Positions 14,747 to 26,972 of a stretch of DNA of 64,000 nt are shown one piece after another; position 1 is the stretch's first letter, and every line of letters starts with the position of its first letter. The notes beneath the pieces are model-generated. The model searched no databases. It was not told the DNA's origin and saw only the letters and a list, made by a program, of their open reading frames with translations. Both the position numbers and the translations under genes were made by a program. Source of the DNA: Isoetes taiwanensis (Eukaryota; Streptophyta; Lycopodiopsida; Isoetales; Isoetaceae); contig JAJEKV010000027.1 of assembly GCA_021234155.1 (NCBI GenBank), positions 15,096,891 through 15,160,890 of the forward strand, read 5' to 3'.

Positions 14747-15358
14747 GGGTTAATAACTAATAATGGTATTTCGAAGTGGGCACTTGCATGGAACAATATT
14801 TATTGATATATTGATCAAGTAAGAAAGCCATTCCATGTCTAAGTCTTGATATTATCAAGGGAGAGGAAGCTTAAAATAAACCTTACATTTTATTTAGAAG
14901 CAAAAGGCCAAAAGGTATTATTACCTATAAATAAAGGACAACTTTGGACGTGATTCAGCGACCATAACTCAGAAATCGTGATCCTTATCTTGTTGGACAG
15001 CGCCGAAGTCTAGTTTCCAGATTGGGCTTGGTTGCCTATATAATTTTCTTCGGTTTAAGTTATGCCGAGAAAGGTGCATAGGGGTCTAAGGCGTGCATAA
15101 CTTCGTCTTGCTTCTTCCTATATTTGTTGATGTCTTTGGGCCTTACTTTCTAGTATCTTTGCTTGAATCATATCATTAGAGGAGTTCATGCACCAATGGT
15201 TAATTGGCTAGAAGCTTGTTCTTATATAGTCTTGGAGTAAGCGGCTTGGTGACATCTCTTCTATGAACTGATGGGTTGGGTGGTAAATCGAGTACCATGT
15301 GGTGTTTTACTTTCTAATATGTTGATGAATTTGCAGGAAGAATAGAGCATTCGTAACA
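14747..15358 (+). repeat. 3' LTR of the small element
   Basis: Second copy of the ~0.6-kb direct repeat, ending GTAACA at about 15358. A purine run lies just upstream. Compared with the first copy it has lost short blocks and carries several CpG-containing word substitutions. Confidence 0.75.
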
Positions 15359-15359
15359 T

Positions 15360-15881
15360 TATTCAAGCTCCAATATTTCTCAAGACCATCATTATTCAAA
15401 GAAGACTATTTTTCCTTCAACAAGTGGATGTGAAACATTATTTGCAAGATCAACATTATATGGTCAGTGTTTTTGTTGTTGCAATTTGATTGGATTTGAT
15501 TTCCAAGTTTTTTCAAGAATTCAAGCTATCTAAAGAAGTACAAGTTTTCTCTTTTATCTTTTCTCATGTTGGGGAGAGGGGATTGTGTGCCATGTCAAGG
15601 TAGAAGAGCGAGGGTGCCACTGTCCTGGATGGGACTTGCCACCTTTGAAGTGATATTAAATGAAGAGTTTTCTGTTTTTGTTTTCCTCGAAAGATTTCTG
15701 AAGTTGCTTGAAGAACTGAAGATATATTTGGATAATGGATTTCATTAAGTTGCAATGCTATTTTTATAGACCAACTTGTGTGGAAGTTTGACATGTTTGG
15801 AGAACAATGTTTGAAGACTTTTTGAAGAATTCATCGGAATGAATATACTCTTAAGTGTGTAGTGTGGACATACGTTCTGTT
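15360..15881. other. Spacer between the LTR element and repeat R1 copy B
   Basis: Frames at 15566-15748 (+) and 15564-15794 (-) overlap on opposite strands and show no motif. No other feature can be supported. Confidence 0.4.
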
Positions 15882-16110
15882 ACGACACTTTGCACTAAAT
15901 TGTCATATTTGATATATGTTTGATGGTGGAGAAGATACTATATTTATTGGATATCTTGGGATGGGACTTGTAATTGGACTTGAGGGCGTATAAAAGTCCC
16001 TTTTAATGAGGTGACATGATCTCAAAGGGCATGGTGGTTATTAAAGATCTAATGGTTATTGAAGATGAAGGGTTAAGATTGGAGGTGTAAGCTTTAAGAA
16101 GGGATATGTC
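15882..16110. repeat. Dispersed repeat R1, copy B
   Basis: Homologous to 7160-7404. It again ends in a TCTC-containing tract, followed here by SINE-related sequence instead of a pure dinucleotide array. Confidence 0.75.
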
Positions 16111-16117
16111 TCATTCT

Positions 16118-16232
16118 CTCTGGGGGTCCGTCATATATCCTCATGGACGCTGCCAATGTGGCATGACGTAAAATACTCTCTCTCTCTCTCTTTCTCTCTC
16201 TCTATCTATCTCTCTCTCTCTCTCTCTCTCTG
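16118..16232 (+). mobile_element. 5'-truncated SINE copy with CT tail
   Basis: The segment TGGACGCTGCC..TGGC.TGACGT.AAA (about 16143-16174) matches the 3' end of the full SINE that follows (TGGATGCTGCCTAGTGGCGTGACGTTAAAACTA). Like that copy it is followed at once by a CT-rich tract (16175-16232). The tRNA-like head is missing. Confidence 0.6.
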
Positions 16233-16468
16233 GGCATTTGGTCTAGTGGTAACCACTAGTTCACCAGCAATGTGGAAGTCACCGAGTTGAGATCACCTAG
16301 AATAGCATTTAGTACTGGCGGGGTCCAAATCCCAGCAGGGCCTTAAAGTATGCAAAGTGGTTGGGGAGGGGCCCAACCAAGCAATGTAGTGTGGTGTGTG
16401 GTCACATGTCCAGTTGGATGCTGCCTAGTGGCGTGACGTTAAAACTACTATTTCTCTCTCTCTCTCTG
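16232..16468 (+). mobile_element. tRNA-derived SINE with (CT)n tail
   Basis: The head carries TGGTCTAGTGG (16239-16249), which fits the Pol III A-box, and GAGTTGAGATC (16284-16294), a near B-box at tRNA-like spacing. A second B-box-like GGGTCCAAATCCC lies at 16321-16333. The body is followed by a CT tail at 16451-16468. Total length of ~235 bp is typical of plant SINEs. The same 3' end plus CT tail recurs just upstream (16118-16232), which supports a real repeat family. A tRNA cloverleaf is not intact, so this is not a functional tRNA. Confidence 0.65.
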
Positions 16469-16612
16469 AAGGAGATTCTTCCATGGAAGAAATAAAAGAA
16501 GATGAGGATGAACCTCCCGATTTATTTGAGCTATTGTCAGATGACTGTCTTTCTTTAAGCTTCTCAAATTGTGCTTCTATTTGTCATGGTAGTAGAAAGG
16601 GATGCAATCCAT
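16469..16612. other. Short spacer with an acidic open frame
   Basis: A frame starting at 16483 begins MEEIKEDEDEPPDLFELLSD and runs across the start of the tandem unit to 16755. Its acidic N-terminus is protein-like, but I do not recognise it and it is not conserved in the second unit. Probably chance, or a captured exon piece. Confidence 0.2.
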
Positions 16613-17892
16613 TGCATACATTTTGCAAGCTGCTTTTGTTTGGTCATTTCCTTCTGTGGATTACACATCATTGGACCAAGTGGCCCAATCGAAGACCAAG
16701 GCTCCGGTTTCGAGGCCTACATAAAGGAAAGTGCTTAAACCCTAAAACCTTTTAGGTTTTGGGGCCAGCAGCAAGTTTGGACCCTTCTGAAGGTCATTTT
16801 AGGCTTTGAAGGGTAGAAATTGACCAGAACAAGCTTCGAAGTAGAAGCTCATATCTAAATTGTACTTGTACTAAGTATTTCATAGAAAGGAGAGCATGTC
16901 TGTCGAGGCCAGTTTCTAGGAGAAGTTGGAGGAGGTTGGTCATATTTTAGATTATTAATACTAGCCTAGCAATAGGATTTAAGATAGGGAGCATCTCTGT
17001 TTTAGTGTTACGTGCTCATAGACCATTAAACCCAAACCCAATTTGACCAAAAGAACCACAGACCCTTGCGGCTTCTTTAGGGTTAGATGCCAGATGCATT
17101 AAGAACTATTAGGTCCTATTACATCGCGTGTTGAGTAGATGATGATATGATACTTTGTTTTGCATCTCTTGTGTATAGGGGTAAGGGGAAAAGAGGAGAG
17201 TGGGTTGGTGAGATACCTACATGTGTAATATGATTCTAGATGATAGACCACCTCTTTACATTGTGGCTTGTGCATAGAGAGCCCTTTGGCGTGGAGCCTA
17301 GAGCCTTGATTGGCTTGAATGGGGACTTGTTCTAACTTTAGAAGGATCCATGATGTGCTTGTCTGCCATGAATCTATAGCAAACTAGGCCTAATACCTTT
17401 ATCCTCTGTGAGATCAAAGATATAGACCGACCCTCTTAGTGATGTGTCACCTGGTGAGATTAGGTTGAGTACAAGCGAGGGGTAACCTTGTCTCTCTAGG
17501 CACTGGCTGAGATACCTTTTGGAAGAACACAGCCTACGCCTCCTTCGGACCAAAGAGGTCACAACTTAGAGTAGACTTAGGATTATGTGCCCGTACATTT
17601 CTGATCCGATACGAAGCTTTGATCTATTTGCAAAGTATTATGTATTTGAGAGTAGGATGGAGTGGACTACCCTTGCCATTTTTCTATACCGACCATCTCG
17701 ATGTTATTACAGCTTTAAATACATTGTTAATATGTAGCACTTATGTAACAAGGGGTTTCTTTTATTGTTTTTATGCGCTTTTCACTAAGGTTTTTCCTAT
17801 GATTTAAGTGATGTATTCAAATGGATGTACTAATAAAACATCTAGAGTGCACCATTTCTAAGCCATTTGATTTTAGCCCCTTTTTTTTTCCA

Positions 17893-18735
17893 ATGGTCAA
17901 CTTTGATGGCTCACAACAAAAGCCCTTTTTTTATGCGTGTGGTGCATAATGGTCAACAACCAATGAGAAGCCACAACAAAGCCCTCTTTTGTGTGTGTGG
18001 TGCATAATGGGCACACTGAAGGCATGGGTTTCTAAGCCAAACAACATTTCTTATCATAACTTTTGATCGAGCTCTGTTTGAGATGATTTTATTGCGTTGG
18101 AAACTCTCTCGAGAGATCTTTTTGATGTATGACATGGATGTTTGGTTAAGTTATCTATGCTAAAACAGCAATTTTTTGGCCGGGTTGGTAGGCTTTCATC
18201 CTACCGGTGATTATCTGAAGTTAAGCTATTGGATATTGTTTTATGGCTCATTCGAATGAAGCTTGCAAAATTACCATGCATTTTAGATTTTTGAGATATT
18301 AAACCAAATTCAAGGCTTCTGAATCCTTACGTGCTAACAAGCGATTATTATTATTAGTGCATAATATGGAAGGCACATGAAGGGCTTGAAGGGCATGTAG
18401 TCGCAAATTTCCGTGACAACACATTTCTTATCATAACTTTTGATCGAGCTCTGTTTGAGATGATTTTATTGCGTTGGAAAGCTCTCACCAAGAGATGTTT
18501 TTGATAGTGTATGATATGAATATGTTTGGTTAAGTTATGTACTTCAACAATTAATTTTTCGGCCGGGTTTTGGTAGGCTTTCATCCTACCGGTGATTATC
18601 TGGATGCGCTATTGGATATTGTTTTGTAATCATTCAGGGTGGCTGCAAAAAATTACCATGCATTTTTTAGATTTTAGGAAGGCCAGTTATTAAGCAAATT
18701 CCAAAGCTTCTAGATCCTTGTGCTAACAAAGCGAG
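17893..18735 (+). repeat. Nested tandem repeats, ~56-bp and ~360-bp units
   Basis: Two ~360-bp units (17999-18356 and 18357-18735) share CATTTCTTATCATAACTTTTG, GAGATGATTTTATTGCGTTGG and TAGGCTTTCATCCTACCGGTG. The last contains a small hairpin (GTAGG..CCTAC). Just before them a ~56-bp stretch ending GTGGTGCATAATGG is itself duplicated (17893-17947 and 17948-18003). The array lies in the sequence inserted into LTR 1. Confidence 0.8.
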
Positions 18736-19450
18736 AAAAGTTTTCCACTTTGGTTTCTTCACCTACGCAGAATCTACTAGAGGCCAAAGGTACAACATTA
18801 TTTAAATTCGATTGAAAAATGTTTGTGTATGGGTGTTACAAACTTTATGACTTTCGGAATATTGGGATCAATACGCTCTATCTTTATGGTAACTTTTACT
18901 TATGTTCTATTTGTTTTATTGTGATAAATTCAAAGCTCACGGATGATGAAAGTCTCAAATGAATTCTAGTTTTTTACGGTTTGAATTCTAAAATTTTGTC
19001 ACATACAGAGCGTTCCTAAAATTTTACGAGAGGAACCAAAAATTTTTGCAACCTGAACCATTAACATCCAACATATATAAAAATTAAATCCCCAACCACA
19101 TAACAACCAACACATATGACCAACACATAACAACCGTTGACATTAACAGCAACTGAAACACCATTGACATTAATTAACACAACCATTGGGTCCAACACGA
19201 CTTTAAAATTAAAATCCCCTTAAACCCCCTTTGGTTTGGGTGCATATTCACATGAAGTCGGCATTAAGGGCAGCAAGAGCCCTCATAATTGTATTTTTGC
19301 AGAGTACAGGAAATCAGCACCATATAGTATTAAAACTGAAATCTTATAGTATTTTGCGAATCTTGTTATACAGTATAGCAAATTTTGTACTTGCATACCC
19401 CACAAACGAGGAATTTTACGTACGGTGTAGATTAAGGAATAAGGGGCGAA
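18736..19450. other. Remainder of the insertion in LTR 1
   Basis: A/T-rich sequence with an AAC/ACA-rich stretch at about 19050-19200. No coding motif was recognised, and its origin is unknown. Confidence 0.35.
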
Positions 19451-20405
19451 TAAGAGGTGTAGTTATGTGTTGGTTGTTATCATGTGGCCCAGACCATCAG
19501 TCTTACCTCACGAAGTCTGAGCTTGGGTTAGGACCTTCCATGTGATGCTATGGTGATGTTGTATTATGATGATGATGTTATGTTGTTGATGGTGCCTCAA
19601 CCTTCGTGGTCAGCATTTATCTTGATTACGATGTATGTTGTTGTGCTTATGTTTATACGCTTCCAAAGTGAGATTGGTCTGGGGAAGACGGTAAAGACAC
19701 ATTCTTCTTCCACATCAACTTTGAAGCAACACTAGTAGCTGATGCCACGTGGACGACCTCTTGTTGATCTACAAGTTTGGCAGGAGGAGATTGTTGACCA
19801 GATTTTTGGCAAATCCCGGTCAACATAGAAGAATTGCACTCCAAAGGTGAAGGGGGTTCAATTACAAAGCCAAATATTGTAAAGGTCTAAGGCACTAAAA
19901 AATTGAGGGGCCTAGATCTAGTTGTTAGACAAAGGTAGTTGCAACAAAAATTCAAAAATTCAAAAAGGGAATGGGGATCAATGGCGTGCAGAAAAACGCT
20001 CGGGGTGGGTCTTCATCGGATCAGGGTGGGGAGATCTTCATCAAATCAAGAGACTAAAGTTTATTGTGAAAATAAATATTTCAAGGCAAAATGCTCCCTC
20101 TCTCACGATCACGATTCTTGCAAAGAGTGTGAAGCCTCTTACTTGGTTCAAGATCGAGGAGGCCCTCCATGGATTCGAGACATGCGGGGGCTCTGATTGT
20201 ATCTTTTCATCAATTTATAATATGAAGATTGTTTTTGGGTCCAGAGATTTCTCTTCAAAATTTCTTTCATTCTAACGACTTGCGGCATCAAATTTGATCT
20301 TGATTCTTACCTCTAGAGGCCACTTGTTGTTAGAGGATTTTGGGAAAATCCATCAACGAGATCCCGAAGTTATCTGATGAAGCATCATATAAGTTAGGGG
20401 ACATC

Positions 20406-21590
20406 TGGTGGTAGCGAGCAATGATCTTGATGAATGAGATCGAAAGCGGCCATTCATTACAAGACCTCGGCGATTAACCTTACGTGTCGATCCTCACGGG
20501 CCATAGACCGGGGAGCGCTTCCTCAATGAGGTGCCCGGCGGGGAGGGAGGGGCTTCAATTATTACCTTCGCTCTTACAAATGGCGATCCTTAGTCTTCCA
20601 CCCGAACCTTGACCCGTGGAGAAAAGCGGTCTGCGAGATGCTGCGTGCTTTCAGTGTTGGGAGACATGCGAGGCCCTAATAAATAGAGGAGTCGACCATA
20701 TCATCTGAGTGAAGCGGTCTATAGCCGCTCCGGCATCTTGACCAGCGGTTCCACACATCTCCGCTGAGACTAGTAGTGATAGTGCTTTGCATGGCGGATA
20801 AAGAGTTGAATATAATTAATGGGGCATCAGGAGGGCTCTTCTAGAACATTCTCTCTAAAACTTAAGACCAAAGAGTCGGCATGGCCCAAGGGAAGAAATT
20901 TCTAGAAGATCATCCGGACCACCAGTGAACAGACGTATGAATGATATTATAATATCTTATGTATCAGATATATAATGAAATATGACTTATTTTATATTGT
21001 AAAATGTTTGATGATATCATTATTGGCAACAACTAAACACTATAACAAAACTAAAACTCCATAATAAGTTGATATAATGCAGATAGCCTCTGTTAAGGAC
21101 ACATGGATACTTAGCGAGTGCTACACTAATCAATCTCAAGGAGCGGATTGGCATCCAAGATTTTGTTTAGACCGAATCTACGCAAAGTCGAGGAATAGAA
21201 GATGGCTGGATAAGGTTAAAATCTGATTCACGACAAACGCTCCACGGTAGGAGTTCCTCCACCACCACCCAAGGAGGCGTTAGCGCCCAGTAGTCTGAGA
21301 ACAGTGAGCCGATTACCCAGATCTACAAGATGGGGAGAAATGAAGGAAAAGAAGGTGCCATAGATCATCTAGCTTTCAATCGGCTTCAAATCCTTCCGAG
21401 AACCTGACGGAGATAAAGCGAGAGAGAATGAAAGAGGAAGTTAGTCCAGGAGAAGGAAGATGGAAGCGGCTGGCTCCCACTTGCTAATGGAAGCTAAAGG
21501 CGGAAATCAGAAATGATTCAGGCCAAAGGCTAGTAAGGGCCCATATTACCATAAGAAAGTAGACTCAACATGAGTAATGTATGGAAGGCT
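20406..21590 (+). other. Unit 1 internal leader, partly shared with unit 2
   Basis: It starts with a degraded primer-binding site. The segment 20870-21110 closely matches unit 2 (27350-27600), sharing GGCATGGCCCAAGGGAAG and TTATAATATCTTATGTATCAG. Sequence from about 21130 to 21590 has no counterpart in unit 2. No reading frame was recognised. Confidence 0.45.
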
Positions 21591-21730
21591 AGGAAATTGG
21601 AACAGTTCTCAGGTGTAAAAAGGTCGGGCATGGAGGTAGAAGCATGGTTTGATGAAATGAAAGAGTTACTAAGGCAATGCTTAAGATGAAGGACAAAGAC
21701 AAAGGGAGAGTAGCTATGCCAAACCATCTA
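21590..21730 (+). pseudogene. Gag-like remnant of an LTR retrotransposon
   Basis: One frame reads EQFSGVKRSGMEVEAWFDEM followed by a Lys-Glu-Leu-Leu block. This resembles the start of the retrotransposon gag domain, where a Phe-Ser-Gly motif is followed some residues later by a Trp and an acidic-Met stretch. The frame is broken on both sides. Assignment rests on this block and on its position after an LTR and primer-binding site. The corresponding region is deleted in unit 2. Confidence 0.45.
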
Positions 21731-22079
21731 GTACTCTCATGCTCGTGGCTTGGTAGCTGGAGTGCCGATTCAAAAGTTTACCTTCAAAGCGTCACTATGC
21801 TTTGCCATAAGGTCCCACAAGTGCTAGATGGTGCAAGCCTTTTATAGACTGAAGCGGTGCTTGAATTGAGTCATGCTTGTATGGAGGAGTTCATGCACTT
21901 ACAACTCTATGTGCCAAAAGTTGATGAAGACATTTGGAGGCTGGTGAGGAGCCTCAATGAAAACATTAGCTCATGCGACGATAAACCCGCCTCCATGGAA
22001 GAAATTTGGAGGTAAACATAGCTTGAAACCGGAGCAAGACCGGTGACTCCAGTTGACAAAGGGGAGTTTGGCCCGTTAC

Positions 22080-23170
22080 TTATGCAGCTTCCTCATCAAG
22101 CTTTGGGATGCCAGCGCCTTTGAACAGGTCAAGACAACATATTATCAGCACCATATAATAACACATTGAAACTAGACTCGCAATGCTATCGGCACACACC
22201 ATCGCCATGGCAAGAAAGAGTTTGTTAGTGCTGCCAGGGGAGAGCTATTGAAGTCGAGTGCCACACTCTGCAGCACTGTCCACCATATGAACAAAAGGTT
22301 ATGATGAATTGGTCAGGCCCGAGACCTGATGCATGTGTTATTGAACACATCTTCGATGTGGATGTTGGGATCATATCTTTAGGAGGTCATAAGTATCCAA
22401 GCTCAGTTATGGCCTCGAACACTCACCTGACAAGTACATATGTTTCATGATGCATATATATGTCTGGTTCTTCATTTATCCTTAATATTACTAGGTTTTC
22501 CCTCAGCCGGGGCGAGGTTTTAAATCAGGTAATAAGTCTGCTGTGCTCCTTTATTGAGTTCCATGGCCGATTGGTCTCCATAGATGGTAAAATCAATTCA
22601 AGTATTTTGAACTAAAACCTTGTATCTTTTAAACGGTATAAATATTTTCCTCATCAAGCTTTGGGATGCCAGTGCCCTTGAACAGGTCAAGACAACACAT
22701 TATTAGCACGTTGGAACTAGGCTCGCAATGCTATCGGCACACACCATTGCCATGGCAAGAAAGAGTTTGTCAATGCTGCCAGGGGAGAGCCATTGAAGTT
22801 GAATACCACACTCTGCGTGATTATGCAGCATATGAACAAAAGTTATGATGATGGTGGTGGGGCAGGGCCTAGTGCATGTGCTATTAGATCACGATCTTGC
22901 GGTATGGATGTTGGGATCATATTTTGAGGGAGGTCCATAAGTATCGGGCTGATTATGGCCCTCGGACACTTTCTGACAACAAGTACATATGTTTCATGAT
23001 GCATGTATTTTGTAGCAGCATATTTATGCACCGGTTTATCGGCATCCTTATTCTTATACAGTTTTTCCTCGAAAAGCCTTTGGAGGCCGAGTTTTTAATC
23101 CATGATAATAAGTCTGCTGCGCTCCTTTATTGAGTCCCATGGCCGATTGGTCTCCATAGATGGTAAAGTC
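22080..23170 (+). repeat. Local duplication of a ~0.55-kb internal segment
   Basis: Copies at about 22080-22630 and 22650-23170 share TCATCAAGCTTTGGGATGCC, CAATGCTATCGGCACACACC, AAGAAAGAGTTTGT and GGCCGATTGGTCTCCATAGA. Unit 2 has a single copy (about 27880-28400). The extra copy therefore arose in unit 1 after, or independently of, the unit duplication. Confidence 0.85.
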
Positions 23171-24883
23171 AATTCAATTATTAGTGTTATCACTTCCTTC
23201 CTCTTTATGCTTCTTACATTTCTGTTTTTTCCTCTTTTCTCATGTTTCTGTTTCCTAACCTCTTTTTGCCATGTTACCATGCCATCCTCTGTGCCATGTC
23301 ACTTCTCTCTTTTAATTTTAATCTATTATTAAAGTTAGATACAAAATTTATCACATCACAACCAAAAGCTCCTCATTGAGGCCCTTTTCACACACAGTCT
23401 TATTCTATGACGGTTTTACTGCCATAAGACATCATTTTTTGCTCATTTCATACCTAAGACATGTCTCAATAAAAATGGTTTCACACTTACTCCAAAATAG
23501 GACGTGTCCTATTATTATAAGACATGTCTCATATTCATAGTTTTCACAGTGCGTTTTTCTTTTTGACAGAATAGGAATCATGAGACATTGAAGAATTAGC
23601 GTTTCATAGATAAATTGGGCTTGCAAAATCACGCCTTTTTGTATGTTATGAAGTCTACCTATAGACCCAATTCAAGGAAAACCTGAGCAAACTCAATTGA
23701 AGCCCACCTACAGATCGATTCAATTGACGCCCAACTACAACCATTGTAAATTCAATATGGAAACTGAAATCTGACCCAAAACGCAATCTACAGATCCAAA
23801 ATGAAATTTTGAAGATCAAAATCCGACCCAAATGTAAATGATGCTTTGTCCTCGAAGAATCCACCTGCTTTGTCCTCATTTGAAGTAGCATGCTTTGTCC
23901 TCCAAGAATTGGCATGCTCTATAAGTCTTCCATATTTTATGTATGCCCCCCTCTCTTCTTCAAGAATCAACATGCTCTGCTTGAACTTGATCTCTCCTTG
24001 AAAAAGGAATTTCAAACCAGAAATGAATGAATTCGTATGATTTGATGGAAGTCCTAGTTTTGGCCTTGGATTGTAGTTTTTCTTTTAGCTGAGGGTTAGC
24101 AGAGGGAGAGGGAGAGGGTTGCCAAAGAAAAGACACCTTTGTAGGGAACTCAAATAAGGCATGTCTTATATAAGCCCGTGTGAAAGCAATTTAAGCTTGT
24201 GTGAAAGCAATTTTATCTTATTTGCTTATGTGGATCAGTAGGAATTCTTAATGAATGAGATGTTTAAAGAATGAGTGTGAAGAGGCCCTCATAAGGTAAA
24301 ATTTCTTTCATTAATAGAATGGAAGTCTTTAAAGCAATCATTCCTTGCGAGAAGTTTTGATAAAGATATAATATACTACCAAAAGAAGGAATAAAGCATA
24401 AGGGCAAAACCAGATTCCATAGCTTAAAGCCATGGGATCCTTCATGTCCACATTATTTAAGCCAACCTTTACATCCACACTATTTGAGTTATGCTGTGTT
24501 CTAACATGTGTCTCTCTTTTACCTTTATAAGGTATACAAGCCAATCATGTTGTGCGATCCAATTATATTGTGCCAGTGAAGACTATGAAATGATATTTCT
24601 AAGTCGAGTCTAGACGAAAAGCAAAGAGAGTCAAGTCCAAAACGGCGGCTCAGAGAGAGAAAGAGACATAAATGCATTATTGAGTAGGAGTCAGAAAAAG
24701 AAATGTGACCTTTCAGAACAACAAAGCAAACGAATAGAAAAATAACAAAGCAAACGAATGAAGACAATAAATGGCAAGAGAAAGTGCCTCCATGGGAAGT
24801 AACAAATACTTTTGCATTAAAAAAAAGCCACTGCACAAACCTTTAGAACCAAATGCTTCACATAAAATTCGAACATCATCAAC

Positions 24884-26960
24884 TGCATATGTTTTGCAAC
24901 CTTCTTTTGTTTGGTCGTTTCTTCCTGCTGGATTACACATCATTGGACCACGTGGCCGAATCGCAGACCAAGGCTCTATTTCAAGGTCTATATGAATAAA
25001 ACCTTTTAGCAGCAAGTTCGGACCATTCGGAAGGTAGGCTTTGAAGGGCATAGAAATTAGGCCTCGGAACTTCGAGTAAAGCTCATATGTGTATCTAGGC
25101 TGACTGCCCCAATGCCTTCATATTTCTGTGGAAGCGATCATATCGTCTGATTTCACGTGGAGAGTTAGGAGGCAGTTGATCATATTTTAGGTTATTAATC
25201 CTAGCTTAGCAATAGAATTTAAGATAGGGAGCATCTCTGTTTTAGTGTTACGTGCTCATAGATCATTAACCCCAAACCAGGCCGACCAAGGACAACGTCC
25301 TTGTATTCTTTAGGCTAGATATGCCGTGCATTTAGAACTTCATTAAGCAGGTTTCATTAATTAAGAAATTTTAGTTTTCGTTTGATGAAATAGGTCGTGG
25401 TCACCTCGGAGATGGTAAGAAATGATTCCTCTCAACCAAATGAAGCGTTAATGGTGTTAGTTAAGCGAAAAGTAGCGATTAAAATTCGAGAAATTTGAGA
25501 TAAGTCCTAGCCTATGGCTATCCCTAACCGATGGTGTGGGGATTGGCGGCATCACTGGTGGTCGTGGGGATTATGGCGATTTTTAAAACCAGCTTCCAGT
25601 GAAAACCATATCAAAGAAACACAGCGTGTGCTACGGTCAAGATGCTCGGAAGGGTATGGTCGGTCTGAGTCGCCTTGTGATCGCCGAGGACACTTTATTC
25701 ATGCAATTCAATGTTGACAAAACAATTAAATAAAAAGGATAACACATAGAATTGTAAAATAAGGGTCTACATATAAACATAGCGAGTCCATATATTAGCA
25801 CAAAATTTGTAAACAAGGAAGCCCGGCCTGTCCGAAGGTGTTTTCAGCTGAGTTTGCTTTCTGGACTGCGGATCGGACCAGTTGGCGGCTATTCTTGCAA
25901 CATGTTTCCTTTCCAATAGTGGCGTCACAGCGTGACCGGAGTCCATTCACATTAATGTGGGTTGTTTTAAAACATCCCAGCATCATTCACCGGCGACATA
26001 TCTCTCATGATCATGTTGAAGTGATCATGATATAGCGATACTCTGTTTTTGCACCTCTTGTGTATAGGAATTGGGGAGGGTAGATACTACATATATGTAA
26101 TATGATCCTAATCGATAGACCTCTTTACATTGTGGCTTGTGCATAGAGAGCCCGCCTGATCATGGGCCTAGAGCCTTGACTGGTTTAGAATAGGGGACTT
26201 GTTCCGACTTTAGAGGGATCCATGATGTGCTTGTCTGCTATGGATCTATAGCAAGCTAGGTCTAATACCTTGTCATTACATTGGGAATCAAGATGGATTA
26301 CGACCCTCCTAAGTGATGTGTCCTTTCGGTGAGGAGTTAGGTTGAGTGAAGCGAGAGTTAATCTTGTCTCTCTAGGCTGCTATGGCGAATAATATGGAAG
26401 GAGCGACGCTACGCCTCATCGGACCAAAAGAGATGCAACCTTGGAGTAGATTTAGGACTACGTCTTCGGCAGGCTACACTCGATACCCGAAGCTTTTCGA
26501 TCTATTTGCAAAGTATGCACATGAGATGCGGATGGAGTGGACTACCCTTGCGGTACTCTGTGTCGGCCAGCTCCTACATTTACAACTTTAGATGCATTTG
26601 TTATCCTTGTAGCCCCAGACAGGTAGATCTTACCTTATGATGCGAGCTTGGGTTAGGACCTTCCATGTGATGCTATGGTGATGTTGTATTATGATGATGA
26701 TGTTATGTTGTTGATGGTGCCTCAACCTTTGTGGTCAGCATTTATCTTGATTATGATGTAAGTTGGCAATGCTTATGTTTTATATATACAAAGTGAGATT
26801 AATTCAGGAAGGCGGTACATTCTTCTTTACATCAACTCTGAAGGCTTACCACTAGTAAGTACGATGCCATGGATGGCCTCTTGTTGATCTACATGGTTGG
26901 CAGAAGGGGATCCCCAGAGTTATGCGATGGAAGCATCATATAAGTTAGGGGGACATCACA
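24884..26960 (+). repeat. LTR-like segment of unit 2
   Basis: It starts TG and ends CA directly before the primer-binding site, as expected for an LTR. About 0.7 kb near 25310-26030 has no counterpart in the first LTR and is a probable insertion. A frame at 25838-26035 inside that insertion has no recognisable motif. Confidence 0.6.
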
Positions 26961-26961
26961 A

Positions 26962-26972
26962 TGGTATCAGAG
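26962..26972 (+). promoter_or_regulatory. Primer-binding site, initiator-Met tRNA type
   Basis: TGGTATCAGAG follows the ACATCACA end of the LTR-like segment by one base and matches the common plant initiator-Met site TGGTATCAGAGC for eleven bases. At the equivalent place in unit 1 (20408-20418) the word reads TGGTGGTAGCGAG and is damaged. Confidence 0.75.

Larger units (their letters stand above)
12737..15358 (+). mobile_element. Small LTR retrotransposon, no recognised coding sequence
   Basis: Two ~0.6-kb direct repeats (12737-13339 and 14747-15358) flank a ~1.4-kb internal region. Immediately after the first repeat is ATTGGTATCGAGCCC, which fits a plant initiator-Met tRNA primer-binding site (usual form TGGTATCAGAGC) with one base lost. 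A purine run GAAAGGAAGG (14717-14726) lies shortly before the second repeat and is a possible polypurine tract. No gag or pol motif was found inside, so the element is non-autonomous, in the size range of large TRIM or small LARD-type elements. A ~60-bp minisatellite occupies part of the interior. Element limits are uncertain by ~30 bp because no clean TG..CA ends could be fixed. Confidence 0.75.
16613..20405 (+). repeat. LTR-like segment of unit 1, interrupted by an insertion
   Basis: Homologous to 24884-26960. Shared blocks include CATCATTGGACCA, GGGAGCATCTCTGTTTTAG, GTGTTACGTGCTCATAGA, ACATTGTGGCTTGTGCATAGAG, GGTTAGGACCTTCCATG and GCATCATATAAGTTAGG. The segment between about 17800 and 19450 is absent from unit 2 and is a separate insertion. 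Confidence 0.65.
16613..24883 (+). mobile_element. Tandem unit 1: LTR plus internal region of a gypsy-like element
   Basis: This 8.3-kb unit starts at TGCATACATTTTGC and is repeated head-to-tail by 24884-30467. Blocks occur in the same order in both: an LTR-like part, a PBS position (20408-20418, degraded; intact in unit 2), a gag-like remnant (about 21590-21730), a ~0.55-kb segment present twice here, and a long 3' part ending CGAACATCATCAAC. Relative to unit 2 it carries a ~1.65-kb insertion (about 17800-19450) and keeps ~0.7 kb of gag-side sequence. No pol motif was recognised, so the element is non-autonomous or internally deleted. Confidence 0.7.
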
